DNA of 64,000 bases from Auricularia sp. M13 (GCA_037042915.1 CM073202.1:3534001-3598000), one strand, 5' to 3'. Counted from the stretch's first letter, positions 1-10,984 are shown. Numbers and translations are program-made. Notes: generated by a model from the letters alone, not told the origin.

Positions 1-582
1 ACGGCCAAGCACCAGCATGCGCAGCCGAGGCGCTGACCTCCCTAGGAGGTCGGCGGGTATTGGTCCGGGGGACAAGCGGTAGCACATAATAGACTTCAAA
101 AGCGGCGCGGGTCGGATAAGCTCGACAGGAGCCTTGCTGCGCCAACAGAGCGACCTCAAATGGTCCAGGTGCTCGTTAAGGATGGGTATGAGCACAGCGG
201 ATTGAAACACAGTCCATATATCGAGGTGCACGGGATGATGACGTGCTCGCGCAAGAAAAGTGGCGAGCAGCTTGTCGAGATGGTGCTTCTCCTGTTCCAA
301 TCGGATGTTTCTCCAGAGCATAGAGAATGCCAGTGCAGTACTGCGCCAAGCCACACACACGTGCGAGGCGCGCACGAGATCGAAAAGGTCAAGAAAATTA
401 AAGCAAGACGCAAGCATCTCCTGGGGGATACGACACGTGGCGTTGGACTGGTTATGAAGTCGCTGTTCGCTCGCGGCCTGCTAAAGCAAGGCTACGTGAG
501 CGTTACGCAAATGCTGTATGAGCGCCCTTACATCTCGAACCAGTGGAGAACTGGGCCTCGAAGGCGGAAGCGCGGGCAGCAT
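1..582 (-). CDS. F-box/LRR-like protein, 5' part (runs off the left edge)
   Basis: The gene reads right to left and leaves the window at base 1. Exon 1 (582-532) starts at an ATG and encodes MLPALPPSRPSSPLVRD. A 51-base intron (531-481, GTAAGG...TTTAG) follows in phase 0, and exon 2 stays open to base 1. Exon 2 holds an F-box: MLASCFNFLDLFDLVRASHV, then VAWRSTALAFSMLW, then the start of a leucine-rich region. Proteins of this family are substrate receptors of SCF ubiquitin ligases, with the F-box binding Skp1; the target here is unknown. The frame has no break, so this looks like a live gene. It resembles the gene at 2626-4164 and the pieces at 700-2330, so the left end of the window is an F-box cluster. 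Confidence 0.75.
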
Positions 583-699
583 GGTGAGTTCAGAGTCTGA
601 GATCATGATGGTTCGAGGTCAACCTTGGCGCGTGTTTATATTTGATTGGTCGCACTCTTTACTGTGGCCGACCGCCGCGTCATCAATCCAACAAGCGGT

Positions 700-2330
700 T
701 CATTCGCATCGGAATAGTACTGAACAGCCGTCTACATGGGGAACTACCAACTTCGCCGCAACCTCTCGGGAAAAACCTGTGATATCAAGCTCCAGTGGCT
801 GCTCCAAGTCTGTTTCTGCTTCCCGGATAAGATAATGTTGAATGGCAGAGACTACGGCTTCTCCTTCGCCCTCAGTTGCGGCTGTCACATTTGCGTAGGC
901 ATAGTTCACATCGACGCGAACTTCGATGCTGGAGAGCACGGGCAACGTGCGTGAAAGGTGCTGCAAAAATGCGAGTGAAGCGCAGTTGAAATGCACCTTT
1001 GACACCTTTGACACGGTTCGGAACAACTGCATCAGGAAAACGCCCAGTTGCCGTGGAGGTCCCCGGAGGCTCCCGGAGCATCCGGGAATCGTGAAGTGAT
1101 GGGAGCTCGGCTCGCTGCTGGCGTATGCGCAACGACTCCCGGAGTGAGCTGGAGCTCCGGGAGTTGCGGCTCAGGTTGTGGAGCTTTTGTAACTTTACTT
1201 TGATGTTTTCTTATTTTGCTCATTCATGGAGATGTAAACAAAATCAAGTTGTATTGCAAAACTACGCTAAGTCAACTGTAACAAACCTCCTCACCCAAAG
1301 TGCGATTCCTGGTCACAGCGCAATGACACGACAACCTACTACCGTACTGATCAGAAAGGAAAGACCGTGAAGGGGTGCGACGACATACCAAATGGTTGCA
1401 CGATGCTGGACTTGCGACTTGATCGTTCTTCGGCAGTCGCGCTGCGAGCGTATCGAATCCTAATGAAAAAAAAGTGGTTAGTCCGACAAGAAGCCCAGAA
1501 TTCCTAGCAGCGAGCCCAGCAAAGCCAATAGAACGCAGTAAGCCCAGCAGCTGCACGACCGTGAGAGCAGAGCATCAAACAAAGACCAGAAAGCCATGGA
1601 AGCCAGAGCCGGATGAGAAGAGCATTTGAACCAAGGCAGCATATAAGAGTAGCAGTACCAGAGAAAAGGCGTGGCGCGGCCACGCGCCCAGGGGCAGCGG
1701 CAGCGCCGCGACGGTGCGGCGGCGACGTGCGAGCAAAAAAGAGAGCGGGGGCATTTTAGACTCCGCCCGGTGCCCGGCCTGTACTTGTGAGCGCGCGGGT
1801 CGACGGACTTCAAAAGACTTCGACCAGCGGCGAGCTTCAAGTCAGCAAGTCAAAATCAAAAAAATATGTTTTTGAAAGACATGTTCAAACACAATTTTAC
1901 AGCATTCTGAACAAATTTCAGTATAAATATTGTTTTCGAGTTCTGAACACCAGCATGTCCCAATGTCGCGACGGCGCCAAGGCAGTACAATGACACCGAA
2001 ATGCAGCAGACACCGACTCTAGCGTAGGCTTGCACACGGCAGGAGCTGAATTGATCCGAGGCATGATCAAACGTGTGCTCCGGGCACTTCACGGACTCCG
2101 GGAGCTCCCAGAGCTGCTGGACATCTTGCGACGGCTCCCGGAGCAGCTGGAGCTCGGCCTGCCCCGAAACCGTTTTCCTGATGTGCGCAGAGCGTGACGA
2201 GGGCGGGCATGGCAAGTAGGATGCCCTCGCTGAGAATAGCAGCGGGCGCGTGGAGGGTGTGCACGCCGTTTAAATATTGCATGTCGCTGGAGGAGATCTG
2301 TGAGCATCTCCAGCGAGTCGCGCTGGAGTC
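700..2330 (-). pseudogene. F-box gene 3' part, split by a MITE-like insert
   Basis: Two minus-strand blocks match the C-terminal half of the F-box family. The block at about 2300-2185 reads ...GVHTLHAPAAILSEG..., matching GIQELSAPAEFLDAF of the gene at 2626-4164. The block at 1032-700 reads ...LPVLSSIEVRVDVNYAY...DITGFSREVAAK... and ends at a stop, like the ends of the other copies. The insert at 1033-2180 separates them, and the frames on its two sides do not meet cleanly. There is no F-box, so this is a 5'-truncated relic. The upstream break near 2340 abuts an oppositely oriented F-box fragment. Confidence 0.55.
1033..2180. mobile_element. 1.15-kb MITE-like element, ends CAGGAAAACG
   Basis: The left end reads CAGGAAAACG (1033-1042) and the right end is its exact reverse complement (2171-2180). 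The dinucleotide AT stands on both outer sides (1031-1032 and 2181-2182). Just inside each end are GC-rich repeats of CTCCCGGAGC/GAGCTCC type (about 1060-1175 and 2080-2160) in inverted relation. No transposase is visible inside. Short TIRs, subterminal repeats and a 2-base duplication suggest a non-autonomous DNA transposon; an AT duplication is known for ISL2EU elements, but that assignment is a guess. Confidence 0.45.
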
Positions 2331-2348
2331 ACCCTAAGCGGCGTCACG

Positions 2349-2582
2349 TTCAATCATATGACCGACGCTTCCGCGACACCTACGCCGAGATTGCTGAAGA
2401 CCCTGGCCCTCGACGGCGAGGGTTTTGACCTCATGCTCTACGTCGATTCGTGGAGAACAGACATTCTCCGGGACGTCACGATCAGCCCACGCTTCGAGGA
2501 CTTCGGACGATGTGACGCGCAATCCCTGTTCGATGGCACTCTGACGATGACAATTGACCAAATGTCCGAGGCGCGGTTCTAA
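2349..2582 (+). pseudogene. F-box middle fragment, inverted
   Basis: This + strand frame reads RLLKTLALDGEGFDLMLYVD, then SWRTDILRDVTISPRFEDFG and LFDGTLTMTI, and stops at 2582. It lines up with ALRHLALSAAYPDCGLALYV, SAWKTESLHTVFISMPEYDF and LFNGALTMTV of the minus-strand gene at 2626-4164. It is only the middle of the leucine-rich region, with no F-box and no C-terminus. It lies head-on between two minus-strand F-box sequences, so it marks an inversion or an inverted partial duplication. Confidence 0.6.
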
Positions 2583-2625
2583 AATCACACAGACGTACAT
2601 CAACGGCATATTGTGTGGAATCAAG

Positions 2626-4164
2626 TTAAGGCTTATTCTCGACGAATGTGATACGGTTGGGGCGCAAATCCAGATGTTCTGTAAAATCGCGCGGGATCCC
2701 GTGGATGACGACCTCGCTGCGACCTTGCACGTAATCCACAAGCGCGACAGCCAGTCTGTCAGCGTCCACTGGCTCCAGGGGAATCATCGGATGCTTCTCG
2801 ACAGTGATTATGATCCTGTCGATATCTCCAGGAAATCCGCCGAGGAACATAAGTACGTCGCATGGGACATGTGTGGTCAGGATACCTTTGCCTGGATGCA
2901 TACTCCGCAGGTGCATGGAGATGCACAGGCATCGCAGGTTGAAAACAGGGCGAGTGGCGCCGGCATCGGACGCGAAGAATGCGTCGAGAAATTCGGCGGG
3001 CGCCGAAAGCTCTTGGATCCCGACAAGCTGTGAGATGTATCTTCGAAGAGTCGCACCGGCACGCAAATAGGTTGCACTGGAGGGGAATTGGACCTGCAGC
3101 GTGCATTCCATCCCCGTAATACGACCGGGTCTACGGTCGCGCGTGCTCGACGTGCGAAGTCGCAGGCATCGGGACTCCTCATCCCAGCTGACCGTCATGG
3201 TCAGAGCTCCGTTGAACAGAATGCGCCAGTCATCGTTGTCAAAGTCGTATTCGGGCATGCTGATGAAAACAGTGTGGAGACTCTCTGTTTTCCACGCGCT
3301 GACATAGAGCGCAAGGCCACAATCCGGATAGGCAGCGGAGAGAGCGAGGTGTCTGAGAGCTATAGGCGCGGGACAAGCAATAACAGCTGGCAAAGCAATC
3401 CCAATGTCGCAGAGAGTTAGCGACTCCAGCCGTGGCATCAGTTGGCAAAGGCGCTCGAGGGACTGAATCGAGGACCTGCTCATCCCTTTTGTACGGAGCT
3501 GAACCACAGTTAACTGGGTCACTGTGCTGAGCGCAGGACAGGCGACCGGTAGCCATAGGCCGCGGATCCTCAAGCGCCGCAGTCGCCCTGGAACACCTCC
3601 GCATAAGCTTTCAGGGATCTCGCGTGGAAACGCGCACGTCAGGTCCTCTAGAGCGGGAGCTGGTTGTGTGATCAAGCTTTGCGGAATGGGCAGGTGCTCG
3701 GGCCAAGTAAGAGATCGCACACGCGCCATGTTGTCCTGCAGGAGATCGATTGTACCGCTGTCAAAGAAATCAACGTCTGGCAGGGAGACACTGATATTCA
3801 AGGGAACGGTTCCAGAGCGAGAAATCGCCAGTCTGAAAACTTCGAGAGTGGATTGCATCGGTCGCGGAGAGTGCATTGGTCTAGGGTCGGAGCGCGTCGT
3901 CGAGACGGGCAGTCGGTCAGGCGGTCTCTTTTGCGATGCGCTGAAAAATGGTGAAGGTAGGTCTATGTTAGACCATATCCGAGGAAAAGCGAGAGTAGTT
4001 GCCCTCCAGTCGCGTGAGACGTGCGACGCCGTGATGCGTTCGCCAACGGACAGGAACGCGAAGCACGAGGCCAGTAACTCTGGAGCACCGGCCCAAGGAG
4101 ATAAAGAATTCGCCTGGTTCCATTCGTATGCAGCTCGACGCAGCAGGTGCAGCGTCTTGGTCAT
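2626..4164 (-). CDS. F-box/LRR-like protein, full length
   Basis: An uninterrupted 512-codon frame. Residues about 25-65 form the F-box (LLASCFAFLSVGERITASHV, then SRDWRATTLAFPRIWSNIDL), followed by about 400 residues of leucine-rich repeat-like sequence with motifs such as CPALSTVTQLTV and LERLCQLMPRLESLTL. The C-terminal segment ends ...ITFVENKP. It is expected to bind Skp1 in an SCF ubiquitin ligase through the F-box and to choose targets with the repeat region. The start used is the ATG at 4164. The frame stays open upstream to about 4230, and an ATG at 4342 opens MLNLDHDDTAQWADLLDAFG, which resembles family N-termini. No clean in-phase intron joins the two, so a short 5' exon is possible but unproven. 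Confidence 0.8.
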   Translation of the reverse strand: MTKTLHLLRRAAYEWNQANSLSPWAGAPELLASCFAFLSVGERITASHVSRDWRATTLAFPRIWSNIDLPSPFFSASQKRPPDRLPVSTTRSDPRPMHSPRPMQSTLEVFRLAISRSGTVPLNISVSLPDVDFFDSGTIDLLQDNMARVRSLTWPEHLPIPQSLITQPAPALEDLTCAFPREIPESLCGGVPGRLRRLRIRGLWLPVACPALSTVTQLTVVQLRTKGMSRSSIQSLERLCQLMPRLESLTLCDIGIALPAVIACPAPIALRHLALSAAYPDCGLALYVSAWKTESLHTVFISMPEYDFDNDDWRILFNGALTMTVSWDEESRCLRLRTSSTRDRRPGRITGMECTLQVQFPSSATYLRAGATLRRYISQLVGIQELSAPAEFLDAFFASDAGATRPVFNLRCLCISMHLRSMHPGKGILTTHVPCDVLMFLGGFPGDIDRIIITVEKHPMIPLEPVDADRLAVALVDYVQGRSEVVIHGIPRDFTEHLDLRPNRITFVENKP

Positions 4165-4342
4165 CGTAAGCTGCAGAAGCTCTTCAACGTCCGCAGCACT
4201 GCAGCACGTCGCATCAGCCTCATCGGTGTGCTGAAGTTACAGCCGTGTATAGAACACACTCTGCGACAGTACTCAGCTTGGCGCCAAAGGCATCGAGAAG
4301 ATCGGCCCATTGCGCGGTATCGTCGTGGTCGAGGTTCAACAT

Positions 4343-5029
4343 GACGCTGTTTGCAGTTGCTTGGCGCAACTGCGACCGAAGATCATATCCAGCTTCCCCG
4401 AATGGCGTTGCTCCTGCATTCGCCTCTTGATTCTACTCAGGCTCAATCCCGAGCAATTGTCCGCTGCTGGCTGCAGGTGCTGTAGGCCGCACATTGATGG
4501 ACTGCTATATTCTCTCGCCTTCGACGTTTCCCGGGTTCCCCTATCACATTCGTGGATTTCGTTGCTGTTCACCTGAGACAGGCCAAGAGCTGAACGCTCA
4601 GTGTCGAATATCGTTGGCCAGGGACTCGCGATCATGCTTGCCACTGTCATAACGGTGCTCGCTCTCTCCCGGATCTCTCTTGGATCGGAGACAACACGTG
4701 GGAAGTTTTTCCCTCTCGATTGAGTTGATTCTGCAGGGGACGTTTGTGACACGTTTCATGGCAAGTGCTCAAACGTTGGCCTGAGCGCACACGGGACGTT
4801 TCACGCTGCCAAGTACATTTATCGACTCAATCGTAGACGGTATCCAACATCGAGTCCATTTACCATGCAGCAGTCCCAGAAGTTAATGCATGGCAGTTCA
4901 TAGCGAGCATCAAATCGGGAGGAGAGCGGACTGCTGCGGCTCGCGGACGGCAACCGGTAATGAGATGTGCATTCGGAGGAGACGTCCAGACAGATTTACG
5001 CATGCAGATAAAAAGAAGAGTACAAGTGT
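4343..5029. other. intergenic, no gene recognised
   Basis: Frames in this stretch are short and low in domain-like content. I see no repeat ends and no RNA gene. It would contain the promoter of the F-box gene that reads leftward. Confidence 0.4.
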
Positions 5030-5531
5030 TCACGCACGGTGATACTCAACGCTGACCCTGCCCTTGAAGACCAAGCCGGGGAAGGAGTGCGGCGGTCTGT
5101 ACTTGAGCACAATGATCTTGCCCGGCGTCACGTTCTCCGGGTCGGCCGCGACGGCGGACTCGGCGGTCGCGGGGCCGTACGGGCTGGTCGTTGGCACCTA
5201 GTCCCGACATCAGCATCGATAAAGATACAGAGCGCGGGAAGAAACGCACGGGGACGCGCCAGACGGGGCCAGGCGCAAGCGGCTGCTCGTAGCTATCCAT
5301 ATGCTCCCAGTTCATCTTGAACGTGCACGGGTAGGGCTGCGCGACGCGCTCGTGGTGGTCGCGCGCGCGCTTGAGCAGCTCGTCGGCGCTGTGCTTCTTG
5401 CAGTCGCCGTCGGGCGGGCACGTGCACGAGACGGCAGCAAGGAGGAGGCCGTTGGGCTGGCGCGTGATGAGGACGTCGGGCTCGCCGTCGCGGGCGCGGG
5501 GCGCGAGGAAGACCTTGCACATCGACTCCAT
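5030..5531 (-). CDS. small two-exon protein of unknown function
   Basis: Exon 1 (5531-5250) starts MESMCKVFLAPRARDGEPDV and ends ...GPVWRVP. A 52-base intron follows (5249-5198), with donor GTGCGT, a CTGAT branch site and acceptor TAG, in phase 0. Exon 2 (5197-5030) reads VPTTSPYGPATAES...GLVFKGRVSVEYHRA and stops. The product is about 149 residues. It has several cysteines (VSCTCPPDGDCKKH), no signal peptide and no recognised domain. A TATATA box lies about 45 bases upstream of the ATG at 5531. The consensus intron and exact phase make the gene model credible, but I do not recognise the family. Confidence 0.65.
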
Positions 5532-5575
5532 GGCAGGAGATGCAGATGGGCGAGAGCAGTAGCCTGGCGCGGGCT

Positions 5576-5581
5576 TATATA
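5576..5581 (-). promoter_or_regulatory. TATA box of the small gene
   Basis: On the minus strand the sequence reads GGTATATAAGCC, about 45 bases before the ATG at 5531. It is the only good TATA box near this start. Confidence 0.5.
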
Positions 5582-6199
5582 CCCCGCTCGGTGCAGTTCT
5601 TGGACCCTGCGTAGGGGCGCACACGTTGCATTGGCGTGCAAGACCTTATCTCTTTGTTCACGGTCGGAGGCGAACACGGTCCGGACTCCGACCAAACTTT
5701 GCACCTTCTTCCTTTGTCCACCACATTTCGTGCCTGGCGCGTCGCGCGCCTGGCCGCCTTTGCATATGCGATCCCTGAACATGTTTGCGACTGCGCGCGG
5801 TCATCTGGCGGCCTCGCGTGCGTCTAGAACGGACCTTTGCATTGCGCGCACTCTTGGCGCTCGCTCCAGCTTGCTTCTCTCGCGCGCCGGTAGTCGGCAC
5901 ATGCGGCAACCGCTGACTATGGGACCTAAAAGCTTGGCCTGGACTTCAGCAGATTACTGCGCGATGCCAGCACCTTGATTTTGCCGCATGGCTCTAATCC
6001 TTGCGCGTGTTCGGTTCAACGGCTCGTCTGCTGAGCACGCATGCGCCGAATGAAAGGCGGAAAAGGCGAAACTTGTTCACCCATGGAATATCTGGTTCTC
6101 TGCACTTCCGACCGTGCATCCGTTTCCAGGCACCCGTTTACTTGACTCGACGCTCTCTGTAGCACTCAGCTCCTGTCATGACTAAGTACCAGCCGGCGC
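5582..6199. other. intergenic, no gene recognised
   Basis: No frame here carries a recognisable domain or convincing splice sites. GC content rises toward the tandem array that begins near 6.2 kb. Confidence 0.35.
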
Positions 6200-7390
6200 T
6201 TAGATCGTCGAATCTCGCCTCGCTCATCCAGACATCCACCGCCGCGCGCACTGCCCGCCCCGACGTGTCTGGTCCGAAACGTCGCTCGGGTTTGCGTGCC
6301 CGCGCCGCGCCGCGCCCAAGATCCTGAAGAACAGCGTGCTGGTGGTCACCACCTTGCGCACGTCAGCCGGCCGCTGGTGTGGGACCTCAGGTGTCGCGCG
6401 CGTTCAGCCGCTGAGCGAGACAACTGCTCGCTCGCTCATCCAGACTTCCACCCGACGCACCGCCCGTCTTCCTTCCGCCCCAATGCGTCTGGTCTGACAG
6501 CGTGCGCGCATAGCCTAGGAAGAGCAGCGTGCTGCTGGTCGGGCTATCCACCACGTTGCGCACGTCAGCCGCGGCACCTCCGGAACGGGGACATACGACC
6601 GCGCCGTTGTCAATGGTCGGTCGCGCCTACCGTGCGTCCCTCTGGTTCAACGTCTGCGCGCACAACGGGACCGGCCCGTAGCTCGTCGCTCGTCGTGAGG
6701 CCGTCCGCAGCACGTCGTGCGTAGACGCGCGCACTACACGTCGCACTGCCCATCGTCTTGCGCGCATCATCAGGCTGCCGGCGCTGGAGCGTGCGTTCGG
6801 CGCGCCGACGGCGCAGCCGCCTTCTCGCTCCTGTGGACCTCAACCGCTGCGCACAATGGAAGCTCGGCGCCGCGTCCCGACCTGCTCTGAAATTGCGCGA
6901 GCGCGCGCGCGGCTTGTGTCAACGGGAGCGGGATCGTCCCGCTACGCCTCGGTGTCTGGTGCGAACAAACGCGAGCTCTGCACTGTTCTATCCAGCGCGC
7001 GTCATCTCCGGCTGAAGGTGCGGCACTTCCGGTGTTGAGAGCGGGACGAGGACATGTTGGCGCGCCGTTGTGTATTCCCGCACGCGCGAGCAGATTGAAC
7101 TTGCCTGCCGTGTGTCCCTCTGCTTCGACGTCCGTAAGCGCGCCGTTTGGACGACCCGCGGCTCGTGGATATCGGGCGCGCGCCGCACGTCGGACTGCTC
7201 GTGCTCCTGCGCGCGTCATCTGGCCGCGGACGCGTCGCTTGCAGCGTCGCGCCCGCCAACACCGGCACGCCGGTGTGCGTTCGCCATCGCGGCGTCCTCT
7301 CCGTGCGCGCGCAGCCTGGCCGACCCGCTGCTCGTCGACATTGATGATCGGGTGCACGTAGATGCGCTGCACGTTATCTTGCGCGCGTCG
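6200..7390 (+). repeat. GC-rich degenerate tandem array, copy 1
   Basis: A diverged unit of roughly 175-245 bases recurs about six times. Each unit carries a core like TTGCGCGCGTCATCTGGC, seen near 6350, 6550, 6750, 6990, 7210 and 7380. Other shared pieces are CTGCACGT, GGCACTTCCGGTGTTGAG, and GCGAACAAACGCGAGCTCTG near 6960. The same unit, inverted, makes up the array at 34.7-36.6 kb. Long open frames across it follow from GC richness and are not treated as genes. It joins the F-box fragment at about 7385. Confidence 0.55.
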
Positions 7391-8348
7391 TGATGCGGCT
7401 ATCGGCGCGGCCCTCCGAGGGTATGTGTCGCAGCTTGTCGGGCTACATGAGATCTCTGCACCTGTCGACTCGCTCAACACATTCTTTGCGTCCTGCGACG
7501 GCATTCTGCCGTCTTTCAACCTGTAATGCCTGTGTATCTTCATGAAACTGCAGCCAGTGTATCGGTCCAGAGGAAGCAGACCCGCGCATGTCGAGTACGA
7601 CAAGCTTTCTTTCCTGGACGGATTCGCGGAAGTTATAGCCGGGATCGTGATCAATGTCGGGGAACATCCGCTACTCTCTCACCATCCAGATGCAGCTGAT
7701 CGACTGGCTGAAGCGCTCGCGAAATATGCGCAAGGTCGCAGCGAGGTCGTCGTGAAGAGGATTCTGTGTGCTTGCACGGAGCATGTCGATGTGGGCCTGA
7801 CGTAGCGCTCAGTTAGTTATCTCCCGTGAGGTAACTAACATGTTACTAACATTAGGTGTTACTAACACCGTGTTAGTAACATTGTTAATAACAGCTGTGC
7901 TTATATAATACAATGTAGGTTGATGGTATATCTTGGGCTTCAATGGGGTCAGTAAATAGCATACTAGAGGTGCTCTCAGCAAGCTCTGAGGTCAAATGTA
8001 CATGTTAGGCTCTCCAGGACAGTTCCGTCAGTTCCACACAGCGGGTGGACCACTCAGGTATATGAGGATTGGTCAGATTGAACCCCTCCCAGGGGATATG
8101 GGACATTGGGAGACTGTGAGAACCGAGATTCACCCGATGGGAGTCACTCAAGAGCTAGAATCCCTTCTTCAGCTCGTGGCTCTGATGTACCTGTGAAGTT
8201 AATAACACGACCGTCCCCCAGCACTGGCGTTACTAACGTGTTACTAACTAACAAGTTAGTAACAAAGTTAGTAACTTTCGGTAACTAACTGAGCGCTAGC
8301 CTGACGCACATCACATTCGTTGACATTAATGTGTTTTCAATCTTTTGA
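7385..8348 (+). pseudogene. F-box C-terminal fragment with a MITE inside
   Basis: The + strand reads ...LRGYVSQLVGLHEISAPVDS... then, after an in-frame stop near 7528, ...FLDGFAEVIAGIVINVGEHP and ADRLAEALAKYAQGRSEVVV, matching the C-terminus of the gene at 2626-4164. It is cut at ...EHVDVGLT by the MITE at 7803-8298. It resumes after the MITE with HITFVDINVFSIF and a stop at 8348, matching RITFVENKP of the intact gene. The fragment has no F-box, so it is a 5'-truncated relic. Confidence 0.75.
7803..8298. mobile_element. hAT-type MITE, 496 bases, 8-base target duplication
   Basis: The ends are exact inverted repeats of TAGCGCTCAGTTAGTTA (17 bases). GCCTGACG lies directly outside on both sides (7795-7802 and 8299-8306), an 8-base duplication of the size hAT transposases make. 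GTTACTAAC-type motifs are clustered inside both ends and probably serve as subterminal binding repeats. There is no coding capacity. Removing the element and one duplication rejoins the F-box fragment in frame, which proves both ends. Confidence 0.9.
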
Positions 8349-9441
8349 TGTCATGTAGGTCTCCGTGTTGTGCACAGGCGATGATGAGCACTTGCTGATA
8401 TTTTCTTTAGATACAAGATCATATTCAAGGAAGCTGGATACGAACAGCATGCTTCACCTTTGTGATGATGACTGTGGCGGCATGTTCACCTCATTTCAAC
8501 CTCTTGGCAGATGAGACACACGTTGATACTCACAACCTGAGTGAGCAACGCTCTTGGGCTAGAAGACTTCCTCTGCAAGGCTTAGACATAGCTAACCCTT
8601 ACAGCTTGCCTGTCACCGCTGAGCATTCCCTCTCCCATATTGGTTTCTGCCACTCTCACTTCAATGTGACTGAAGTGTTGGAACTGTCAGCCAAGTCCAC
8701 CGCAACCGGGGCTTCCTTCCGGACCATCATGTCCGTGAACTGCATATCTGGCACGAAGCATACCAAACCCCCCTCTCCCGCCCTGCCACGCTCAGACCAC
8801 TCTCTGAGCCCGTACGCAGGGAGAATAAATAGATTTCATTTGTACTAGAGCTTCACAATGGAAACGCGTCTTTGGTTTCAGAGCTCACGGAGGCTGCGCC
8901 CCTTTTCTGCCAACACGAAGCCCCTCTTGACCAACCCGCCACCAACAAAGTCGGTGGGTAGCAGTTCCCGAACACACGACCACGACGGCGATGTAACGTA
9001 TGCAAGCCTCTTGTCCGCGCCGTCCTTCGGCGAGACGGCGATACGAATACACTGCATAACGGTGGTGATTAGCGACCGCCACGCGTCCATGCCACAACCA
9101 ACACACCGCTGGAATACGTATCTGCGGGGCCGCGCAGCTGCGGTCGACGAGCAGCGAGGAGCGCAAAACACTGAGCAGGGCGACATCATCAAACACGGCA
9201 TCCGGCCCGGTTCGGAAGGTTCCGGAACCAATCCCACTGTATAGTAGCGCTGTCACAGCCACGAGAACCGACGCGGCGGGCGTGCTCCGCCAGGGCGCAG
9301 TTCTCACACAACGGTCGCGTAGCAAAAATTTCTTGCCTCGGTCGCGACACCGTGGCCAATTAAATCAACTCCTGCGTCAATCACGCGCATCGCCCGCATG
9401 AGTTTGCTCCGCTAGCAACGCGAGCGCCCACAGATCAGCGG
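8349..9441. other. no gene recognised
   Basis: Two open frames of about 120-150 codons lie here (8462-8848 on + and about 9325-8880 on -). Neither has an ATG in good context, a known domain or convincing introns. The right part contains the promoter of the next gene. Confidence 0.35.
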
Positions 9442-9448
9442 TATATAA
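9442..9448 (+). promoter_or_regulatory. TATATAA box upstream of the C2H2 gene
   Basis: GGTATATAATC stands about 275 bases before the ATG at 9723, implying a long 5' leader if it is used. The core also reads as TATA on the minus strand, so direction is not certain. Confidence 0.35.
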
Positions 9449-9722
9449 TCAATTCCACCGGCGCTCCTGCGTCTGAGTCTACACGGACCCAACATGAGAC
9501 TGAGTAATCTGAACCCATAAGATGAACTGAAGGCACATCACATGAGAACAGAGTACCCATCCTCATACCAAATCCTGCAGACGATCAGGAACTGGGATTC
9601 GAATTCGAAACGAACATCCCTGTTCGATCTGGACATGCGTTCGAATTCGATTGGAAGCATCCTCACGCCCATGGCCTATTAAGAGAGCGGCGAGGGGTGA
9701 GGCGAACACCTGGTCTTCCCCA

Positions 9723-10984
9723 ATGTCTGCCACGTACCCGCACGAATTCTATGGCCCGCAATACCCAACAGAGCAGCATGTTGGTGCGATTGAGCAACAC
9801 GGTACCAACCAGCCGTGTGTGCCGGACGACCATCCAGCCATGCTAGCGTACCAACAGACCCAGCGCATGCAGCATCTGACCGACCTGCCGCCCTTTGACG
9901 GCCTCGCTACAGAAGGGGAGATATGGGCAAACCCATATCAAGCCGGAGGTCAGCTCACTTAATAGGATTACCGTCCGATGACTGACAGCGTCTAGTACAT
10001 CCCAACCTCTACATGGACGCGCTCTCACCTCGCGAGGAACAATACCAGGCCGGCTCGCTCCCAGATGGCTCTGCCCAGCCAGTCTGGGAAGATAGCTCTC
10101 TCTGCTCCGCGCTGCCGCACACGCCGTCTGCCATCCCGGTCACGACACTTGGCCAGAACTATAGGGTTCTACCCCTCGCAGCGCCTCTACCGGCCCCTTT
10201 TGCCATCCCGGCGGTGCCGCAGAACGAGGACTACAATTTCCCGTTCCTGTTCCCGCCGCAGAACTTCACCGGCGGGCCGCTGCACAGCGCTCAGTACGGC
10301 ACCGAGCAACCGGCACCAATTGCCATGTGGGCCGACACGTGGTCCGGCCCCAGTCCGCAGGCCACAGACAGCGCCTCGGCCGACGAACCCGAAATCGTGC
10401 CACGCGCGCCAAGGCAACAAGACGGGCGCGGCGAGCGCGACAAGCGCGCACGTTCGCGCAATGGACATGCCGACGGCCAACCTGGCAACGTCATGTGGGT
10501 CGACACGTGGTCCGGCCCCGTTACATTCCCGGCGACTCACGAATCACCCGTTGGGCCCCGCGCGCCGCAACGCATGCCGAGCACTGGCCCCATACGCAGC
10601 ACCCGCGTAAAGTCCCGGGCGCTTCAGCCCATGCAAGCAGCCGCGAACGGACTTGCAAAGACCACGAGCGGCGCTGGCCAGACTAGCGGCCGCGCCGAAC
10701 AGCCCGTTTGGGAGGAAATCCCGATTGACGTGAACAATGGCGCCACGTCTGCGGAGCACATGGACACGACATTGTGCTTTGGCGGATGCCGTAAGTTCTT
10801 CCGTCGGAAGGAAAGTCGGGCCAAACACTGGAGTACGCACCCAGCGTGCGAAAAAAGACACGCCAGGTTTGTGTCCGGCACGGCCTACGAGCAAGATTAT
10901 GCCGTCCACAAGAGATCTGAGCAGCTTCGGAGAGCTAAGGACGACGCGAGGGCTGCTGCTCTGTACCGCTATCATGCCCCGTAG
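9723..10984 (+). CDS. C2H2 zinc-finger protein, two exons
   Basis: Exon 1 is 9723-9948. A 47-base intron (9949-9995, GTCAGC...GTCTAG, CTGAC branch site) sits in phase 1, and exon 2 is 9996-10984. The product is 404 residues. Most of it is low-complexity and Pro/Gln-rich, with short internal repeats: MWADTWSGP and MWVDTWSGP, and QPVWEDS and QPVWEEI. Near the C-terminus is one classical C2H2 finger, C-x3-C-x12-H-x3-H (CFGGCRKFF...AKHWSTH), followed by a Lys/Arg-rich tail. A single C-terminal finger after a disordered region suggests a nuclear regulator, but the function is inferred only from the motif. The frame is unbroken and its base use matches the next gene. Confidence 0.75.

Noticed and set aside
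8880-9325. Minus-strand frame with a hydrophobic N-terminus
   Set aside because: It does not start at an ATG, no introns fit, and the alternative frame is equally plausible.
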